15,216 bases of DNA, from positions 1-15,216 of the forward strand of contig CANQMG010000031.1 in the NCBI GenBank assembly GCA_947624925.1, written 5' to 3'. The translations under genes were made by a program, and so were the position numbers. The notes under the pieces are model-generated. The model saw nothing but the letters and a program-made list of their open reading frames with translations, searched no databases and had not been told where the DNA came from. Shown piece by piece: positions 1 through 7,820 of the stretch (positions are counted from its first letter, which is position 1; each line of letters opens with the position of its first letter). The DNA is from an uncultured Clostridia bacterium. GTDB taxonomy: Bacteria > Bacillota > Clostridia > TANB77 > CAG-508.

Positions 1-124
1 TTAAAAATCTGTCCCTATGTTTTTTATAAATATTAATTCTGCCATCATTATAACAATAACATTTTCTTATTGCAATATTTTTTATATAAAATTTTATAAT
101 TTATACAATTTGGGTAATTTCTTC

Positions 125-155
125 GTAGCTTGGGCAGGCACAAGACCTGCCCCTA
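125..155. repeat. GC-rich palindromic dispersed-type repeat
   Basis: This GC-rich island sits in an otherwise very AT-rich flank. Perfect 7-bp arms GGGCAGG (132-138) and CCTGCCC (146-152) enclose a 7-nt loop, and GTAG/CTAC outside them can extend the stem across a 3-nt bulge. Short hairpins of the type GTAGGGGC...GCCC recur between genes in many bacterial genomes as REP-like repeats; that this is one of them is my recollection plus inference, because only one copy is in the window. It lies about 80 bp downstream of the 766-aa gene and has no U-run, so it is not a typical terminator. Confidence 0.55.
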
Positions 156-232
156 CAGGCGTTTTAACATTTCTTTGTGTTTTGTTTTAATGTAAATAAA
201 GAGGCCTATGTTTTAGTAATAAAACAATTTTA

Positions 233-2533
233 TTAATTTACATCATATTCATAAGCACATATTATTTTAACCTCAGATTCTAATTCATTTTTATCTTGAT
301 TTATTCTAAATAACTTTTGTCTTTTTAATTCTAAATTATATTTACTCATATCAAATAAAACCTCATTACTTACATTCATTCCTACTGGAAGTGTATTATT
401 ATAATTATCATAATACATTATATTAGAATAAAATATTGCTTTCATACCTTCTTTTAGTGGTATTTTATATAAATTAATTTTAGATGTATCTTGTATCTTA
501 TTTATTGCATCTATTGGTTTTATATTGAAAATTTCTATATTGCTTGTATTTATATTATCTTTTGAATTTGTTGCAATATATATATTCATATCATTTAAAA
601 TACTTGATTTTTCTATAGATTTTTCAATTTCATTTATTATATCCATAAGTTCTTGTTTGTACTGTTTCTTATCTGTTGTTTTAGTTATATCTAATATTTT
701 AAATTTATTCTTATACGTTTCTCTGTGCTTTTTATTAGCTAATGTACTTATTTTAGTTTTATCTTCTTTTACATTTCCAAAAATATCAAAATTATCAAAA
801 TCAAATATTATTCTTTCCTTTTCTGATTGCTGTTTTAAATAATTTAATATTTCTTCATCTATTTCTTTATCGTTTCTTATTTTATTTATATCTTCTAAAA
901 TTTCTGAATTTAAAGCAAAAACATTATCACATTCTTCTTTTGTGAATATATTTCTTTGCACTTTGTCTATTTGAATTCCTAAATCTTCAATATCTTCCTC
1001 ATAATTAAATACTTTTTTTAATTTATGTTTTTCTATATTTTCTTGTATATCTGCTTGATTTAATCCTAAAACCTCATCTTTATTTGCAAATTTCCAAAAT
1101 TCAAAAATACTTTTTTTATGTTCCTCTATTTTATCAATATAAATTGTTGCATTTCTTATTTTGTTTTCTAAACTTTTTATTTTATCCTTCATTGCAGTTA
1201 TATCTAGTTTTAAATTTTTTATTTTTGTATTTACTCTATCTGTTTCTATACAAACTTTTATTAAATCCTCAATTGTGTAAAATTCTTTATTTTTTATTAT
1301 GCTAATTGCAATTTCTTTTTCAGTATCAATTTCTTTTGAATTATCTTTTTCATTTTCTTTTGCATTATCTCTTGAATTTTTTTCATTTTTCTTGTTTTCT
1401 TTTATCTTTTTTTTACTTTTAAAAAAATATCTTATCCTTCCAATTACGCTTTTTTTGCACTCTAAATATGTAGTAATTTGTTTTTCTTTTGAAAAATACT
1501 CCGCTCCTTTTATATTTGCATCATAATTTAAATCTATTAACTCTTTTTGTAATATTTCCTTTTTATCGAACATCTTCGAAATTTCTTCTGCATATTTACT
1601 ATATTCTTCATTTATAAACTTAGACAAATTATCATATTTTATAATTTTATTGTTAAATACTAATTCCAATTCTCCTTCTGAACCAATTTGAGGTTCAAAA
1701 CTATAGTAATGAGGTAATTCAGTTTGCAATATAAATAATGCTTTTATTAATTTAAAAAATTTAGTAGCCTCCTCTTTATTTGAAAGAACTATTTTATAAT
1801 AACTTTGAATTTTGTCATATATTTTTGCAGTACCAACTATTTGCACACTTAAATCATTTTTCTTATCATATACTTCATATATTAAAGGCCAATCTTTTGT
1901 AAATAGCCACAAATATTTTTCCAAATCTGATATTTCTGAATTTCTTAAATATGTTGAAGAATAATCTATATATGATATAGGTACAAATATATTTTCATTT
2001 TTTTTATTTTTATAATATTCAATTTGTTTTTTTAAAACATAGAAGAAACAACTATAATCTAAATCTTCTGTTGTTACTATCATAAAATATTTTTTTGATA
2101 TCTCAGAATAATATATCTGCCACAAATAATTAGTATCATATTTAACCTTAAATGGTATTTTTTTGTTAAATGCTTGTTGCTCATTTTCAACTTTTTCTAT
2201 TTCGTTTTTATCTAAGGTTTTTAGCATTTTCAAAAAAGTAGCGTGCTTTATTATATTTTCTTCTTTTTGGTTATCTAAATACTGTGAAATACCTGATGAA
2301 AGATTATATTTTTCTGAGATACTATTTAACCTATTAGTTGGAGATAATAGTATCTCTATTTGATTAATTGGTATATATTTATATACCTTAAAATTGTTTT
2401 CCTCTATTCCTTTTATTGGTCTAAATTCCAAATTAGATGTTGAAGTTAAAAAATCTGGTATTTTATCTAAATCTAATCCTAGATACTCTAAATTTGAAAT
2501 TATTATATTATCTTCTTTCGTTTGTTTAGTCAT
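233..2533 (-). CDS. Unrecognised 766-aa protein with Lys-rich linker and coiled coil
   Basis: I do not recognise this family. I chose the ATG at 2533 because TTGGAGGAAATA lies directly upstream; an in-frame GTG at 2575 would add 14 residues but overlaps the end of pfk and has no comparable ribosome binding site. The protein has no signal peptide or clear membrane segment. Residues 1-330 look like a mixed alpha/beta, aromatic-rich region; about 372-408 is a very Lys/Glu/Asn-rich, probably disordered linker; about 433-475 is heptad-like and probably coiled coil; and about 645-766 looks like a separate C-terminal domain. It starts 34 bp after the phosphofructokinase stop codon and is probably co-transcribed with it. 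It is likely cytoplasmic and possibly a scaffold or accessory protein, but nothing in the sequence assigns an activity. Base composition matches the neighbouring genes. Confidence 0.8.
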   Translation of the reverse strand: MTKQTKEDNIIISNLEYLGLDLDKIPDFLTSTSNLEFRPIKGIEENNFKVYKYIPINQIEILLSPTNRLNSISEKYNLSSGISQYLDNQKEENIIKHATFLKMLKTLDKNEIEKVENEQQAFNKKIPFKVKYDTNYLWQIYYSEISKKYFMIVTTEDLDYSCFFYVLKKQIEYYKNKKNENIFVPISYIDYSSTYLRNSEISDLEKYLWLFTKDWPLIYEVYDKKNDLSVQIVGTAKIYDKIQSYYKIVLSNKEEATKFFKLIKALFILQTELPHYYSFEPQIGSEGELELVFNNKIIKYDNLSKFINEEYSKYAEEISKMFDKKEILQKELIDLNYDANIKGAEYFSKEKQITTYLECKKSVIGRIRYFFKSKKKIKENKKNEKNSRDNAKENEKDNSKEIDTEKEIAISIIKNKEFYTIEDLIKVCIETDRVNTKIKNLKLDITAMKDKIKSLENKIRNATIYIDKIEEHKKSIFEFWKFANKDEVLGLNQADIQENIEKHKLKKVFNYEEDIEDLGIQIDKVQRNIFTKEECDNVFALNSEILEDINKIRNDKEIDEEILNYLKQQSEKERIIFDFDNFDIFGNVKEDKTKISTLANKKHRETYKNKFKILDITKTTDKKQYKQELMDIINEIEKSIEKSSILNDMNIYIATNSKDNINTSNIEIFNIKPIDAINKIQDTSKINLYKIPLKEGMKAIFYSNIMYYDNYNNTLPVGMNVSNEVLFDMSKYNLELKRQKLFRINQDKNELESEVKIICAYEYDVN

Positions 2534-2567
2534 TATTTCCTCCAATATATCTTTTGTTTTGTATTTA

Positions 2568-3704
2568 CTAATCACCTAAGTTTATACCAATATTTCTTGC
2601 TGTTTTTACTAAGTCATCATCCATTGTTACTTTTCTTATATTACTTTCTGCAGTATTTCCTGAAACAGCTCCAATCTGCTTATTATTTCCTACAACATCT
2701 TCTAATGAAACATAATCTAATTTTCCATTTTTTATTACAGTTAAAACTCCAAATTTTCCTTCCATTGCAAGTTCCATTGCTTTAGCACCATATTTAGTAG
2801 ATAAAACTCTATCAAAAGCTGTTGGAGTTCCTCCTCTTTGCATATAACCCAATGTAGTATTTCTTGCCTCTAATCCTGTTAGTTCTTGTAATTCTCTTGC
2901 AACTCTTTCTCCTATTCCGCCTAATTTTGTATTATCTACTCCTATTCCATTATTTCTTACATTTGCAACTGTAATTGTTCCTCCTTTTGGCATAGCCCCC
3001 TCTGCTACAACAACTATGCTAAATCTCTTTCCATTATTCATTCTCTCTTTTATTTTATCTGCAGCTTTATTTATATCATAAGGAATTTCTGGTATAAGTG
3101 CAACATCTGCTCCACCTGATATAGCTGATTCTAAGGCTATCCATCCAGCATATCTTCCCATAACTTCTAAAACCATAATTCTATGATGTGTTTCTCCTGT
3201 AGTATGAAGTCTGTCTAATGCATCTGTAGCAACAGAAACTGCTGTATTATATCCAAAAGTTATTTCTGTACATGCAACATCATTATCTATTGTTTTTGGA
3301 ATTCCAATTATATTTAATCCTTTTAAAGAAAAATCTCTAGCAGATTTTTGCGTTCCATCTCCACCTAAAGTAAATATACAATCAAACCCATTATCATTTG
3401 CATTTTTCACACATACATCTGATAAATCCTTGTATACTACTTGTCCATTTTCTTCTACTTTATAATTAAACACATTTGCATTTGTAGATGAACCTATTAT
3501 TGAGCCACCTTTTGTAAGTATTCCTGAGGCTGTTTTCCAAGAATCAAGTTTTATAATATCGTTATTTAGTAAGCCTCTATAACCTTCTATTATTCCATAG
3601 CACTCAACACCGTTATTTTCAGCTGTTTTAACAATTCCTCTTATTACAGCATTAAATCCAGAAACGTCACCACCATTTGCTAAAATTGCAACTTTTTTTA
3701 CCAT
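2568..3704 (-). CDS. pfkA: 6-phosphofructokinase (PfkA superfamily)
   Basis: Phosphorylates fructose 6-phosphate to fructose 1,6-bisphosphate, the committed step of glycolysis, in the cytoplasm. Family motifs are all present in the 378-residue protein: NGGDVSGFNA near residue 10, donor loop GGDGT (114-118), catalytic PKTIDND (136-142, with D140 as likely base), MGRYAGW (182-188) and GYMQRGGTP (286-294). It is longer than the roughly 320-aa E. coli type. The donor signature is mixed: Gly117, at the position equivalent to E. coli 104, favours ATP, while Lys137, equivalent to 124, is usual in PPi enzymes but also occurs in some ATP enzymes. ATP use is therefore the better guess, not certain. The ATG has AGGAG 8 nt upstream. 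A promoter lies just before it and the 766-aa gene follows 34 bp downstream. Confidence 0.95.
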   Translation of the reverse strand: MVKKVAILANGGDVSGFNAVIRGIVKTAENNGVECYGIIEGYRGLLNNDIIKLDSWKTASGILTKGGSIIGSSTNANVFNYKVEENGQVVYKDLSDVCVKNANDNGFDCIFTLGGDGTQKSARDFSLKGLNIIGIPKTIDNDVACTEITFGYNTAVSVATDALDRLHTTGETHHRIMVLEVMGRYAGWIALESAISGGADVALIPEIPYDINKAADKIKERMNNGKRFSIVVVAEGAMPKGGTITVANVRNNGIGVDNTKLGGIGERVARELQELTGLEARNTTLGYMQRGGTPTAFDRVLSTKYGAKAMELAMEGKFGVLTVIKNGKLDYVSLEDVVGNNKQIGAVSGNTAESNIRKVTMDDDLVKTARNIGINLGD

Positions 3705-3758
3705 TTTAATCTCTCCTATCTTTTATATTAATTAAATATTATTTTTTTCTATATTAGT

Positions 3759-3786
3759 ATTATATCAATAAAAAAAATTTTTACAA
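3759..3786 (-). promoter_or_regulatory. Probable sigma-A promoter of pfk
   Basis: On the minus strand, TTGTAA (3781-3786) and a perfect TATAAT (3759-3764) are separated by 16 bp. This lies between the rhodanese stop codon and the phosphofructokinase start, which suggests that pfk and the 766-aa gene form their own transcription unit. The -35 box has two mismatches. Confidence 0.5.
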
Positions 3787-3798
3787 TATCTTTTTTAA

Positions 3799-4167
3799 TT
3801 AAATTGCATCTAATCCGCCTTTTAAATTATAAACATTTTTAAAACCTATATTATTAAGTGTATTTGCCGCTTTTTGACCTCTATATCCAGACTGGCAATA
3901 TAGTATAATTATTTTCTCCTTATTATCTGTATAATTATATATTTTCTTTTCTAAATCATATGATGGTATATTTATTGCACCGTCAATATGTCCCTCATCA
4001 TATTCTTGAGGACTCCTTACATCTATTAATAGTCCACTATTTCTAAGGAGCTGTAATTCATTAATAGTTATTTCATTAAAATTTTTTTCAATTCTATTTA
4101 GTTTTCCACCTATTTTATAAATATTACTTAAAATTTTATTTCTTAACCAACTATTTTTAGTGTTCAT
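3799..4167 (-). CDS. Single-domain rhodanese-like sulfurtransferase
   Basis: A small protein of 122 aa (126 if the ATG at 4179 is used) with a single rhodanese domain. Visible motifs are LLIDVRSPQEYDEGHIDGAINIP, the active-site loop CQSGYRG with the cysteine that carries the persulfide (Cys91 in the shorter form), and the closing NVYNLKGGLDAI. Rhodaneses of this kind pass sulfane sulfur between donors and acceptors in the cytoplasm; the physiological partner cannot be read from the sequence. About 35 basic residues precede the domain and there is no signal peptide. The start is uncertain: AAGGA abuts the ATG at 4179 and is 12 nt from the ATG at 4167, so neither spacing is ideal. The gene stands alone between a 360-bp intergenic region and the pfk promoter. 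Confidence 0.9.
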   Translation of the reverse strand: MNTKNSWLRNKILSNIYKIGGKLNRIEKNFNEITINELQLLRNSGLLIDVRSPQEYDEGHIDGAINIPSYDLEKKIYNYTDNKEKIIILYCQSGYRGQKAANTLNNIGFKNVYNLKGGLDAI

Positions 4168-4205
4168 TTTTATTATCATTCCTTTGTTTTACATATTTCT
4201 TATAT

Positions 4206-4211
4206 ATTATA
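4206..4211 (-). promoter_or_regulatory. Possible -10 box for the rhodanese gene
   Basis: A perfect TATAAT on the minus strand lies about 40 bp upstream of the rhodanese start. The sequence 17 bp further upstream (TGTCAA) is a poor -35 match, so this is a weak call. Confidence 0.3.
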
Positions 4212-4402
4212 TTCAAATTGTAATTTTTTTGACATTTTTTTGTAATATTGATATTTAATTTTTATATTTTTGATTTTCTTACAGTTTCAATGTTTTTGAG
4301 TGTTTTGTTTTAATTAAATATTGCAATATTGTTTCAAACTTTTTATTTTATGTTACTTATTTTGGTTTACTATAGTTTACATATTTATTTTGTACACATA
4401 TA

Positions 4403-4432
4403 TGTGGATATTGTGGATAACTCTGTGAATAA
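4403..4432 (+). promoter_or_regulatory. Cluster of three DnaA-box-like 9-mers
   Basis: Three head-to-tail 9-mers lie within 30 bp: TGTGGATAT (4403-4411), TGTGGATAA (4412-4420) and TGTGAATAA (4424-4432). The middle one is the exact reverse complement of the consensus DnaA box TTATCCACA, and each of the others has one mismatch. A weaker inverted match, TTATTAACA, is at 4461-4469. DnaA binds such clusters at origins, in its own promoter and at titration or regulatory sites. No replication gene is visible nearby and genes on both sides run the same way, so a regulatory or titration site is more likely than the chromosomal origin. Confidence 0.6.
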
Positions 4433-4539
4433 CTCAAAATAATGTGTTTTTTTTATAAAGTTATTAACATTAAAATAATTAATACAGTTTACGTAGCTTA
4501 AATTTCCAATTATTTCCTTTTGTTATGTGTACTAGTCTT

Positions 4540-5211
4540 TTAATCAATTAATTTAAACCCCATATGACTTTGTAAATCTATATCTATAGTTTTTCTAACA
4601 TATAAATTATTTTTTCTGCAATATTGTTTTACCGCCTCTTCTGTAGCACTTCCAAATACTCCATTTGGAGTTCCATAAAAAAATCCTAAACTTTTTAATT
4701 TTTTTTGAATTTCAAGTACATCTGAACCATACATTCCAGATTTTAAATTTCTAAAACCCTTTCCAAAATTTCCATAAGGTCCATCTACTATCGTTACTTT
4801 TGTTCCAATAGGTATAATATTATATAATTCTGCAACTTCGCTATTATTCATTCTTATACACCCATGAGAACTTGACCAACCAACTGAATATTTTTCTGTT
4901 GTTCCATGTATTCCAAATTTTCCCCAAGGAACATTAAATCCCATCCAACTACCACCAAATCCTTCTCCCCACTTTCCTTTAGATATAATTGTCCATGTTC
5001 CAATAGGAGATGGAGTTGAAGGTTTTCCACCTGCACATTTATATTCCTTAATTAATTCATCATTTTCAAATAAATATAACTTTGATTCTTCAACATCCAC
5101 TAAAATTTTATATTTTTTATTTGAATTATTTGAATATAATATTATAAGATTTATGCACACTAATATTATAGCTAATAAAATAATAAGCCCTACCTTATTT
5201 TTTAATTTCAT
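4540..5211 (-). CDS. Membrane-anchored L,D-transpeptidase (YkuD) with C-terminal peptidoglycan-binding domain
   Basis: Likely forms or exchanges peptide cross-links in peptidoglycan using an active-site cysteine on the outside of the cell. The 223-residue protein has an N-terminal hydrophobic anchor (about 7-26), a YkuD catalytic domain (about 34-144) and a peptidoglycan_binding_1-type helical repeat (about 159-200, GSDVLEIQKKLKSLGF then GVFGSATEEAV). The catalytic signature is intact: IHGT with His102, then SHGCIRM with His116, Cys118 and Arg120. It begins 49 bp after pyrG. The ribosome binding site GAGGTGA (5223-5229) is 11 nt from the ATG and is buried in the 3' arm of a hairpin, so translation may be limited by that structure. 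Whether it acts in vegetative wall or in spore cortex is not shown. Confidence 0.93.
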   Translation of the reverse strand: MKLKNKVGLIILLAIILVCINLIILYSNNSNKKYKILVDVEESKLYLFENDELIKEYKCAGGKPSTPSPIGTWTIISKGKWGEGFGGSWMGFNVPWGKFGIHGTTEKYSVGWSSSHGCIRMNNSEVAELYNIIPIGTKVTIVDGPYGNFGKGFRNLKSGMYGSDVLEIQKKLKSLGFFYGTPNGVFGSATEEAVKQYCRKNNLYVRKTIDIDLQSHMGFKLID

Positions 5212-5217
5212 TTAAGT

Positions 5218-5250
5218 AAAAATCACCTCATTTAAAATTATGAGATGATT
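5218..5250 (-). terminator. Hairpin after pyrG that covers the L,D-transpeptidase RBS
   Basis: In minus-strand RNA an 11-bp stem (5240-5250 with 5221-5231, including one G-U pair) with an 8-nt loop starts 10 nt after the pyrG stop and runs into five U residues. It could act as a weak intrinsic terminator. Its 3' arm contains GAGGTGA, the only good ribosome binding site of the next gene. Read on the plus strand, the same stem has a C-A mismatch but is followed by a longer T-run. Confidence 0.5.
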
Positions 5251-5260
5251 TTTTATTATA

Positions 5261-6874
5261 TTACTTTTTATTTATTTTTATATTCTTAGCTGTTTTTATT
5301 AGTCCATTAAATAAAGGGCTTGGTCTATTAGGTCTTGATTTAAATTCAGGATGAAATTGTGATGCTATAAAATAAGGATGATTTTTTATTTCTACAATCT
5401 CTACAAGCATTCCATCTGGAGATGTTCCTGAGCAAATAAGTCCTGCTTTTTCCAATTTTTCTTTATAATCATTGTTGAACTCATATCTATGTCTGTGTCT
5501 TTCTGATATGTCTTTTTTGCCATATATTTTATATACTAATGTTCCTTCTTTTAATGTGCATGGATATGCACCTAACCTCATTGTACCGCCTTTCTTTTTA
5601 ATATCCTTTTGTTCTTCCATAATATGTATAACTGGATTTTTACTTTCCTTATCAAACTCAGAAGAATTTGCATCTTTAATTTGCAAAACATTTCTTGCAA
5701 ATTCTACAACAGACATTTGCATTCCTAAGCAAATTCCTAAAAATGGTACATTATTTTCTCTTACATATTTGATTGTATTTATTTTTCCTTCTATTCCTCT
5801 GTTTCCAAATCCTCCTGGAACAACTACTGCATCTATATCTTTTAGGATATTTTCAACATTGTTTTGAGTTATTGTTTCGCAATCTATATATTTTATATTT
5901 ATTTTTACATTATTAGCAAATCCTGCATGAGAAATACTCTCTGCTACGGATAAATATGAATCTTCTAGCTTTACATATTTTCCTACAATTGCTACATCTA
6001 ATTCACAATCTTTTACTTTCCTAATGTTTGCTATCATATTATCCCATTCTTCATTATTTTCTTTTATGTTTTTTAGATTTAAATGCTTACAAGTTTGTAC
6101 AGCTAGTCCTTGTTTTTCTAACATTAATGGAACAGCATATAAATTATCTGCAGTTAAATTTGGAATAACATTTTCCTTTCTTACATTGCAAAATAATGCA
6201 ATTTTATCTCTTATAGAATCTGGTATATTTTGTTCACTTCTACAAACTAATAAATCTGGTTTTATTCCTAAGGATTGTAATTCTTTAACAGAGTGTTGAG
6301 TTGGTTTAGATTTTAATTCATTAGAACCATACACATATGGAAGAAGTGTAACATGTATATACATTACATCTTCTGGATTTTTTTCTAAGCCTACTTGTCT
6401 TATAGCTTCAACAAATGCTAAACCCTCTATATCTCCTATAGTTCCTCCTAACTCTGTAATTACAATATCTACATCTTCATTTTCAAAACTATATATATTC
6501 TCTTTTATTTCGTTAGTTATATGAGGTATAACTTGAACAGTTTTTCCTAGGTAATCTCCTCTTCTTTCTTTTGTTATTACATTTTGATATATTTTTCCAG
6601 ATGTTATGCTTGAATATTTTGTTAAATTTTCATCTATAAATCTTTCATAATGTCCTAAGTCTAAATCAGTTTCTGCTCCATCATCTGTTACAAATACTTC
6701 TCCATGTTCATAAGGACTCATCGTTCCAGGATCTATATTTATATATGGATCAAATTTTTGTATTGTAACTTTATATCCTCTGTTTTTTAATAATCTTCCA
6801 AGTGATGCCGCAGTTATACCTTTTCCTAATCCAGATACAACTCCACCTGTTATAAAAATATACTTTGTATTCAT
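5261..6874 (-). CDS. pyrG: CTP synthase
   Basis: Converts UTP to CTP using ATP and ammonia from glutamine, the last step of pyrimidine nucleotide synthesis. The ATG at 6874 is chosen because AGGAGG lies just upstream, giving 537 aa, the usual length; an upstream in-frame ATG at 6916 would add 14 unrelated residues. The N-terminal synthase domain opens with ITGGVVSGLGKGITAASLG (ATP loop, about 8-26) and includes SKPTQHSVKELQSLGIKPD (189-207). The C-terminal class I glutaminase domain has the PGGFGNRG oxyanion region, nucleophile Cys382 in GICLGMQ, and the His508/Glu510 pair in SQFHPE. All key residues are present. An L,D-transpeptidase gene follows; the sigH terminator lies upstream. Confidence 0.98.
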   Translation of the reverse strand: MNTKYIFITGGVVSGLGKGITAASLGRLLKNRGYKVTIQKFDPYINIDPGTMSPYEHGEVFVTDDGAETDLDLGHYERFIDENLTKYSSITSGKIYQNVITKERRGDYLGKTVQVIPHITNEIKENIYSFENEDVDIVITELGGTIGDIEGLAFVEAIRQVGLEKNPEDVMYIHVTLLPYVYGSNELKSKPTQHSVKELQSLGIKPDLLVCRSEQNIPDSIRDKIALFCNVRKENVIPNLTADNLYAVPLMLEKQGLAVQTCKHLNLKNIKENNEEWDNMIANIRKVKDCELDVAIVGKYVKLEDSYLSVAESISHAGFANNVKINIKYIDCETITQNNVENILKDIDAVVVPGGFGNRGIEGKINTIKYVRENNVPFLGICLGMQMSVVEFARNVLQIKDANSSEFDKESKNPVIHIMEEQKDIKKKGGTMRLGAYPCTLKEGTLVYKIYGKKDISERHRHRYEFNNDYKEKLEKAGLICSGTSPDGMLVEIVEIKNHPYFIASQFHPEFKSRPNRPSPLFNGLIKTAKNIKINKK

Positions 6875-6916
6875 TTTACCTCCTAAAATACGAAAATTGA
6901 CTTTGCAAATATGCAC

Positions 6917-6945
6917 ATTAAACTTGTTGTTTCAGAAAAATCCAA
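6917..6945 (-). promoter_or_regulatory. Possible pyrG promoter
   Basis: On the minus strand TTGGAT (6940-6945) and TTTAAT (6917-6922) are 17 bp apart, between the upstream terminator hairpin and the pyrG ribosome binding site. Each box has one or two mismatches to the sigma-A consensus, so this is tentative. The short leader shows no obvious attenuator. Confidence 0.35.
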
Positions 6946-6963
6946 AAATTTTTCCTATAAAAT

Positions 6964-7012
6964 AAAAAAATAGATTTAAAAAAAATCCAAAAAGGGTTTT
7001 TTTTAAATCTAT
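6964..7012 (-). terminator. Intrinsic terminator downstream of sigH
   Basis: Two 19-nt arms (6970-6988 and 6994-7012) pair almost perfectly around a 5-nt loop. In minus-strand RNA the stem has one A-C mismatch and is followed by six U residues and more U-rich sequence. The stem is unusually AU-rich. In plus-strand RNA the same mismatch becomes a U-G pair, but no converging plus-strand gene is visible. Confidence 0.7.
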
Positions 7013-7061
7013 ATCTATATAATAACATTACATTTTAAATTTTGCAAGCAATTTATAATAT

Positions 7062-7703
7062 TTAATCATCTATAACATCTCTTATTGCTTTTTTTCTTAT
7101 TCTTTGTATGGCGTTATCTATTGATTTAACCGGTGCATTTAGCATTTTAGCTATTGTAACATAGCTTTCTCCTTTTATAAATCTTTTTAATACTTCTTTT
7201 TCGAAATTACTTAATGATTTATCTATAGCATCTTCCACACTTTTATAATATTCTTTTTTAGTAATTGTATCTAGTGGATCCTCAATAGAATGTGAGTCTA
7301 TTATTTCTAGTAAAGATATGTTATTTTCGTCATCATATGCTGTATCATTTAATGACAAATAAGCATTAAGTGGTATATGTTTTTGCCTATTGGATGTTTT
7401 TATTGCAGTTATTAATTGCCTTTCTATACATAGGTTGGCAAATGTTTTAAAGGAATTTTGTTTATCTGATTTATAACTTTGAATTGCTTTAAATAGTCCA
7501 ATCATTCCCTCTTGTATAATATCTTCTTTTTCCGCACCAATTATAAAATACTTACTAACCTTTAAATTTACTAGTTTCTTATATTTTTCTATTAAAAAAT
7601 CTAAGGCTATTTTATCGCCAGATTTAATACAAGTGATTAATTCTTCATCACCCATTTTATCATAATTATCATTTGTCAAACGAATTATGTTTTCTCCATT
7701 CAT
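7062..7703 (-). CDS. sigH: RNA polymerase sigma factor SigH (Spo0H-like)
   Basis: An alternative sigma factor of the sigma-70 family; in Bacillus and Clostridia this type directs early-sporulation and stationary-phase genes. The 213-residue length fits. Region 2 includes GAEKEDIIQEGMIGLFKAI (56-74), the core-binding and -10-reading part, followed by SFKTFANLCIERQLITAIK and RQKHIPLNAYLSLND, a run typical of SigH. Region 4 with a helix-turn-helix is at about 160-208 (GESYVTIAKMLNAPVKSIDNAI). AGGAGG lies 13 nt before the ATG, somewhat far. A consensus vegetative promoter precedes the gene and a strong terminator follows, so it can be transcribed alone. It sits just downstream of rplT. Sporulation itself is inferred from this gene only. 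Confidence 0.9.
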   Translation of the reverse strand: MNGENIIRLTNDNYDKMGDEELITCIKSGDKIALDFLIEKYKKLVNLKVSKYFIIGAEKEDIIQEGMIGLFKAIQSYKSDKQNSFKTFANLCIERQLITAIKTSNRQKHIPLNAYLSLNDTAYDDENNISLLEIIDSHSIEDPLDTITKKEYYKSVEDAIDKSLSNFEKEVLKRFIKGESYVTIAKMLNAPVKSIDNAIQRIRKKAIRDVIDD

Positions 7704-7742
7704 AATTATGTAAAATCCTCCTGTAATTGTTCTTCTGTCTGT

Positions 7743-7771
7743 ATTATAAGCATCTTTTAAGAGGTTGTCAA
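7743..7771 (-). promoter_or_regulatory. Consensus sigma-A promoter of sigH
   Basis: On the minus strand a perfect TTGACA (7766-7771) and a perfect TATAAT (7743-7748) are separated by exactly 17 bp. It lies about 40 bp upstream of the sigH start, in the gap after rplT. No clear terminator separates it from rplT, so read-through from the ribosomal operon is also possible. Confidence 0.85.
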
Positions 7772-7820
7772 TACAAGAAACTACTTTTTTCGTATTTTTT
7801 ACTAAATAATATAAAAACTT

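Larger units (their letters stand above)
4180..4539. other. 360-bp AT-rich intergenic region without a gene
   Basis: No reading frame on either strand looks coding. It holds a 14-bp palindrome AATATTGCAATATT (4317-4330), three copies of GTTTAC (4365-4370, 4375-4380, 4487-4492; the first two one helical turn apart), a 12-bp palindrome CACATATATGTG (4395-4406), and the DnaA-box-like cluster listed separately. I see no hairpin followed by a U-run after the L,D-transpeptidase stop codon. Confidence 0.7.

Noticed and set aside
2534..2575. GTG start for the 766-aa protein
   Set aside because: The internal ATG at 2533 has an excellent GGAGGA site; the GTG would overlap the pfk stop codon and has no clear site.
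525..2785. Plus-strand reading frames opposite the 766-aa gene and pfk
   Set aside because: They are low-complexity Leu/Phe/Ser/Ile-rich translations of the complementary strand of genuine genes and lack ribosome binding sites.
4180..4539. Chromosomal replication origin
   Set aside because: DnaA-like boxes and AT-rich DNA are present, but there is no dnaA, dnaN or rpmH nearby and genes on both sides run in the same direction, so origin is not supported.
4854..5036. 60-aa minus-strand frame inside the L,D-transpeptidase gene
   Set aside because: Out-of-frame shadow within an intact catalytic domain.
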